64,000 nt of DNA, taken from the NCBI GenBank assembly GCA_007132465.1, contig SLOP01000025.1, positions 1 through 64,000 of the forward strand, given 5' to 3'. How positions within the stretch are numbered: the first letter of the stretch is position 1; every line of letters begins with the position of its first letter. Made by a program: the position numbers and the translations under genes. Origin of the DNA: Candidatus Izemoplasma sp. (GTDB lineage: Bacteria > Bacillota_I > Bacilli_A > Izemoplasmatales > Izemoplasmataceae). The notes under the pieces were generated by a model. That model saw only the letters and a list, made by a program, of their open reading frames with translations. It was not told the origin of the DNA and did no database searches. Of this stretch, positions 61,648-64,000 are shown in pieces.

Positions 61648-62409
61648 TTAAGGGGGTCCGGGGCTATTCGGGGGCCCAGGGGTTCTATCCGGTGGGCCGG
61701 GGTGATTGGTGTCGACGTCGTGTTCGCGTGCTAGATGCACCAATTCGGCAACGCTCATGGTTTTGAGCGTGTCAAAATCGTACTCGGTTGTATCTAAAAG
61801 AGCTTCAATAAGGCGCAGACGTTGAACTGACATGTTGTGTTCACGGGCGCGTGCGACTTCCTCACCCACAGCCTCTCCAGCGTGCCCACGGATGATTTCA
61901 GCGTTGGGAATGCGATCCATCGCATGCTGAGGGATGCGTGTGCTAAGGTGGTCGTAGAGATTTTGTACGAAGATGACGTCGTGGCCGGTGATGTCAATCA
62001 TGATAAAGGGATTGGACTCGCTCATGACGCCACGCTGGATGGCTTCATCAACAATCGCGTTGATAAGGTCGTCAAAATTGTCAAAAGAAGATAGGTCAAT
62101 GGCAGAAATAAGCAGCTGCGCATCGGTGTTAAGCGCGCGCACCTCAAGGACCTGTTCGTCTTCATCAAGGTCGACGGCAATCGACGGATTGATGTCAAGA
62201 TGCACCGTCGCATACACGTCGGTGGTGGATGGCCAAAAAGCGAAAACTGCCAACAGCAGCAAAGCAAGGGTCCCGGCAAACGCATAGCGGAAACCGTGGC
62301 TTTGTCGTGGCTGTGGCCGTCTTGCTTGTGCGAGCACACGGCTTTTCACATCAGGAACATGAGCGTGAGCTGCTTGTTTAATCCGATGTCTAAGGTGGTC
62401 ATCATTCAT
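61648..62409 (-). CDS. RsgI-like membrane anti-sigma factor
   Basis: A 253-residue protein. The cytoplasmic N-terminus (about 1-40) should bind the sigma factor; one transmembrane helix (about 42-60) follows; the extracellular part begins VYATVHLDINPSIAVDLDEDEQVLEVRALN, matching the juxtamembrane domain of RsgI-type anti-sigma factors. The C-terminus is a short Pro-Gly tail with repeated PGPP. Its start overlaps the sigma stop by eight bases, so both are made in fixed ratio. The signal sensed is unknown; the tail lacks carbohydrate-binding domains seen in some RsgI proteins. Confidence 0.85.
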   Translation of the reverse strand: MNDDHLRHRIKQAAHAHVPDVKSRVLAQARRPQPRQSHGFRYAFAGTLALLLLAVFAFWPSTTDVYATVHLDINPSIAVDLDEDEQVLEVRALNTDAQLLISAIDLSSFDNFDDLINAIVDEAIQRGVMSESNPFIMIDITGHDVIFVQNLYDHLSTRIPQHAMDRIPNAEIIRGHAGEAVGEEVARAREHNMSVQRLRLIEALLDTTEYDFDTLKTMSVAELVHLAREHDVDTNHPGPPDRTPGPPNSPGPP

Positions 62410-62932
62410 GCGAATCACCCGCCTTCCTTCGTATTTTTTGAAGCGCGTTTTGGTATGTCCATGTGACGGTACCGAGCGGTTTTCCCATGGCTTTGGCAAT
62501 GCTTTTGTGTGTTTCCTCAAGCACGGCGTGTCGAATGACAATTTCTTTCTCCACGTCGTTTAGGTGACCTAACCATTCGGCGATTTCGGCTTGTGATTCC
62601 GCCACGCTTCCGGTGGATCCAAACCAATCACCGTCTGTTTGTGGGTCGACGTGTTGCGTGCGTTTTCGATCACGCAACACATTCAATGCGAGGTTTCTCG
62701 CGATGGTGAGCAACCATCCTTCAAACGATCCAAGGCGTCGATATGAGGGTAAGGACTCAAGCATTTTGATGTAAGCATCCTGCATGATATCTTCGCTTAA
62801 CGCGTAATCATGCACCATCGCCAAGATGGTGTAAAATACCTTGGTTTTTGTATAATTATAGACCTCGTCAAACGCAGACTGGTCACCTTTTTTTAGCCGC
62901 GCGACGGCTCGGTTTAGGGATGTTTTATCCAA
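62402..62932 (-). CDS. ECF-type RNA polymerase sigma factor
   Basis: A 176-residue sigma factor with regions 2 and 4. Region 2 shows DEVYNYTKTKVFYTILAMV and LSEDIMQDAYIKMLESLPSYR; region 4 shows HAVLEETHKSIAKAMGKPLGTVTWTYQNAL, a helix-turn-helix for the -35 box. A TTG start at 62932 is preferred because GAGGTGA lies six bases upstream; the ATG at 62947 has no ribosome binding site and would place that site inside the gene. It pairs with the anti-sigma gene. Confidence 0.88.
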   Translation of the reverse strand: MDKTSLNRAVARLKKGDQSAFDEVYNYTKTKVFYTILAMVHDYALSEDIMQDAYIKMLESLPSYRRLGSFEGWLLTIARNLALNVLRDRKRTQHVDPQTDGDWFGSTGSVAESQAEIAEWLGHLNDVEKEIVIRHAVLEETHKSIAKAMGKPLGTVTWTYQNALQKIRRKAGDSHE

Positions 62933-62936
62933 GGAG

Positions 62937-63185
62937 TCACCTCGCATTCGCCGGCGCTTTCATCATGTAAACACAAAAGTCGCCGGTTTTATTGGTTTTT
63001 TTACAGCGAAAGCACAAGTATTTCGGTGGCGTTGCACGATAACGACGATAGGCATCGTCGAAAACGGCGTCAAGCAGCACTTCTTCACGGGCTATTTGAT
63101 GGCTTGTGGCCTAGACAATGAGCACCGCCGCGCCATGCATAAAAGCGTTTGGGTAAAATAGAAATACCCGATACACAATAACCAT
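62937..63185 (-). pseudogene. Decayed small gene with in-frame amber codon upstream of the sigma factor
   Basis: From ATG 63185 (AAAGG seven bases upstream) the frame reads 24 codons, meets TAG at 63113-63111, then continues 57 codons to TGA 62939-62937, which lies inside the sigma ribosome binding site. After the TAG the text REEVLLDAVFDDAYRRYRAT resembles the C-terminus of isoprenylcysteine/phospholipid methyltransferase relatives, followed by a CFRCKK...C stretch. It is read as a truncated remnant; alternatives are a short leader peptide plus a second small ORF, or amber read-through. Confidence 0.4.
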
Positions 63186-63209
63186 ATGGAAACCTTTGTG
63201 TACATGAAC

Positions 63210-63239
63210 ATTATAACGTATTTCTAGCGGGTATGTTAC
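63210..63239 (-). promoter_or_regulatory. Minus-strand promoter of the sigma/anti-sigma unit
   Basis: On the minus strand GTAACA (63239-63234), 18-base spacer, TATAAT (63215-63210). Confidence 0.5.
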
Positions 63240-63242
63240 AAT
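63234..63242 (+). promoter_or_regulatory. Extended -10 promoter of the rlmL-like gene
   Basis: TGT-TACAAT on the plus strand. It overlaps the -35 box of the divergent sigma promoter, so the two cannot be occupied together. Confidence 0.5.
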
Positions 63243-63259
63243 TGATGTGAGGTGATTTG

Positions 63260-64000
63260 ATGGAATGTGTGGCCACGTGTGCGTTCGGGCTGGAAGCCGT
63301 GGTTCGACGCGAACTAGAAGCGCTTGGGATTAACGTGCTCGCCACCGAAAATGGTCGTGTGCGCTTCCCCTTTACGTCCGACAACCTTGTGCGCGCTAAC
63401 GTGCACTTGCGTGTGGCCGAGCGTATCTTCATCATCCTTGGTGAACAGGAAAACGTCACAACCTATGACGCTCTTTTTGATTTTGTGCGCACCCTTGAAC
63501 TGACATCCTGTTTTGCGCCTGAGGACCGTTTTGTGATGCTCGCCAACAGCGTGAAGTCAACGCTTTACAGCCCGAGAGACATGCAGTCGATTGGCAAAAA
63601 AGCGCTGGTCGACAACATCAAGGCCGCAACCGGGTGTCATGAGCTTCTTGAAAACGGCCCGACACGCACTTTAACGTTGGAGTTGAGAAACAACCATGTG
63701 GGCTTGTGGCTCGACACGACAGGAGCCCCCCTTCACAAACGAGGGTATCGCCTCAATCAAGGTGATGCGCCGCTTCGTGAAACGCTAGCGGCAGCACTGG
63801 TTTCATTGAGCTTTTATGGCCCCAACCGCACGTTGTATGATCCCTTTTGTGGATCGGGAACCGTGGTCATTGAAGCGGCCATGATGGCGAAAAACATTGC
63901 TCCGGGACTCAACCGTTCCTTCGCGTTTGAAACCTTACGGTGCATCGATAAAAGTGTGTTAAAACACACACGTCGTGAGGCCTTGCGCGCGATAGACCAT
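63260..64000 (+). CDS. rlmL: THUMP-domain RNA methyltransferase, RlmL/YpsC type (N-terminal part)
   Basis: The gene runs off the end of the window (247 codons seen). It starts at ATG 63260 with GAGGTGAT four bases upstream. Residues ~1-155 form the ferredoxin-like and THUMP RNA-binding domains (CAFGLEAVVRRELEALG at the start, GAPLHKRGYRLNQGDAPLRE at the junction). The SAM methyltransferase domain follows with LYDPFCGSGTVVIEAAMMA (about residues 192-210). It methylates a guanine N2 in 23S rRNA in E. coli. Confidence 0.92.
   Translation, partial: MECVATCAFGLEAVVRRELEALGINVLATENGRVRFPFTSDNLVRANVHLRVAERIFIILGEQENVTTYDALFDFVRTLELTSCFAPEDRFVMLANSVKSTLYSPRDMQSIGKKALVDNIKAATGCHELLENGPTRTLTLELRNNHVGLWLDTTGAPLHKRGYRLNQGDAPLRETLAAALVSLSFYGPNRTLYDPFCGSGTVVIEAAMMAKNIAPGLNRSFAFETLRCIDKSVLKHTRREALRAIDH

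Noticed and set aside
1-64000. Mycoplasma genetic code (TGA as tryptophan)
   Set aside because: Many genes end cleanly at TGA in ATGA overlaps and tryptophan is coded by TGG, so the standard code applies.
1-64000. CRISPR arrays, insertion sequences, prophage or integrase genes
   Set aside because: No regularly spaced repeats other than the znuA array, and no transposase, integrase or phage structural genes were found.

Overview
The window looks like a stretch of chromosome from an anaerobic, low-to-mid GC, Gram-positive-type bacterium (Bacillota or a Mollicutes-like relative such as the Izemoplasmatales; the exact lineage is inference). The reasons are strong AGGAGG ribosome binding sites, tight operons with ATGA overlaps, a guanine riboswitch with an intrinsic terminator, lipoproteins, an ECF-type sigma factor paired with an RsgI-like anti-sigma factor, and a YtqB/MnmM-type methyltransferase. 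TGA is used as a normal stop throughout, so the genetic code is standard.

Region by region. 1-2693 is a zinc uptake operon (end of znuA with a histidine/aspartate-rich loop, znuC, znuB, zur). 2784-10622 holds a PLP desulfhydrase/deaminase-type enzyme with a DppA-type D-aminopeptidase, a metal chaperone, tRNA-Ala, an M3 oligopeptidase, a cation/proton antiporter and a DinG/XPD-type helicase with an N-terminal nuclease-like domain. 10638-15821 has a DMT transporter, a broken small ORF and an unusual Nqr/Rnf-type membrane redox operon (B-C-D-E-F) with no nqrA, rnfB or rnfC. 15902-19049 is guaA-guaB behind a guanine riboswitch. 19124-23049 (minus) encodes secreted proteins: a lipoprotein, a tandem-domain surface protein and a large subtilisin-like protease. 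23194-33757 is mostly housekeeping: two MscS channels around an L-cysteine desulfidase and a PAP2 phosphatase, an ABC-F ATPase, a SagB-type oxidoreductase, a shortened 2H phosphoesterase, psuG, a guanylate kinase and a bifunctional NAD(P)HX repair enzyme.

33825-53563 is the most striking region: about 20 kb of co-oriented, mostly overlapping genes forming an anaerobic purine catabolism locus, with guanine deaminase convergent at its end. It holds a Mo-cofactor nucleotidyltransferase, two complete three-subunit molybdenum hydroxylases with opposite gene order, an orphan 6-7 TM membrane protein, an XdhC-type maturation factor, a THEP1-like NTPase, a hydantoinase-type amidohydrolase, SsnA, a PreA-like flavin/ferredoxin protein, adenine deaminase, two PLP fold-II enzymes, YgeY and YgeW. 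Adenine and guanine would be deaminated, hydroxylated on the purine ring, hydrolytically opened and broken down to ureido/amino compounds; YgeW and the PLP enzymes would then recover carbamoyl groups, ammonia and carbon. The gene set resembles the E. coli yge/ygf/ssnA/xdh region and gut bacterial urate/purine-degradation clusters, but lacks recognisable ygfK, ygeX (dpaL) and arcC here.

54237-64000 returns to housekeeping: exonuclease III, a HAD phosphatase, MnmM-like methyltransferase, a DUF1295 membrane protein, MsrB, YaaA, a uridine-kinase-like nucleoside kinase, a small Rieske protein, tRNA-Thr, a short-chain dehydrogenase, a sigma/anti-sigma pair preceded by a decayed gene with an in-frame amber codon, and the start of an RlmL-type methyltransferase that runs off the window. 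No insertion sequence, prophage, CRISPR array or replication origin was seen.
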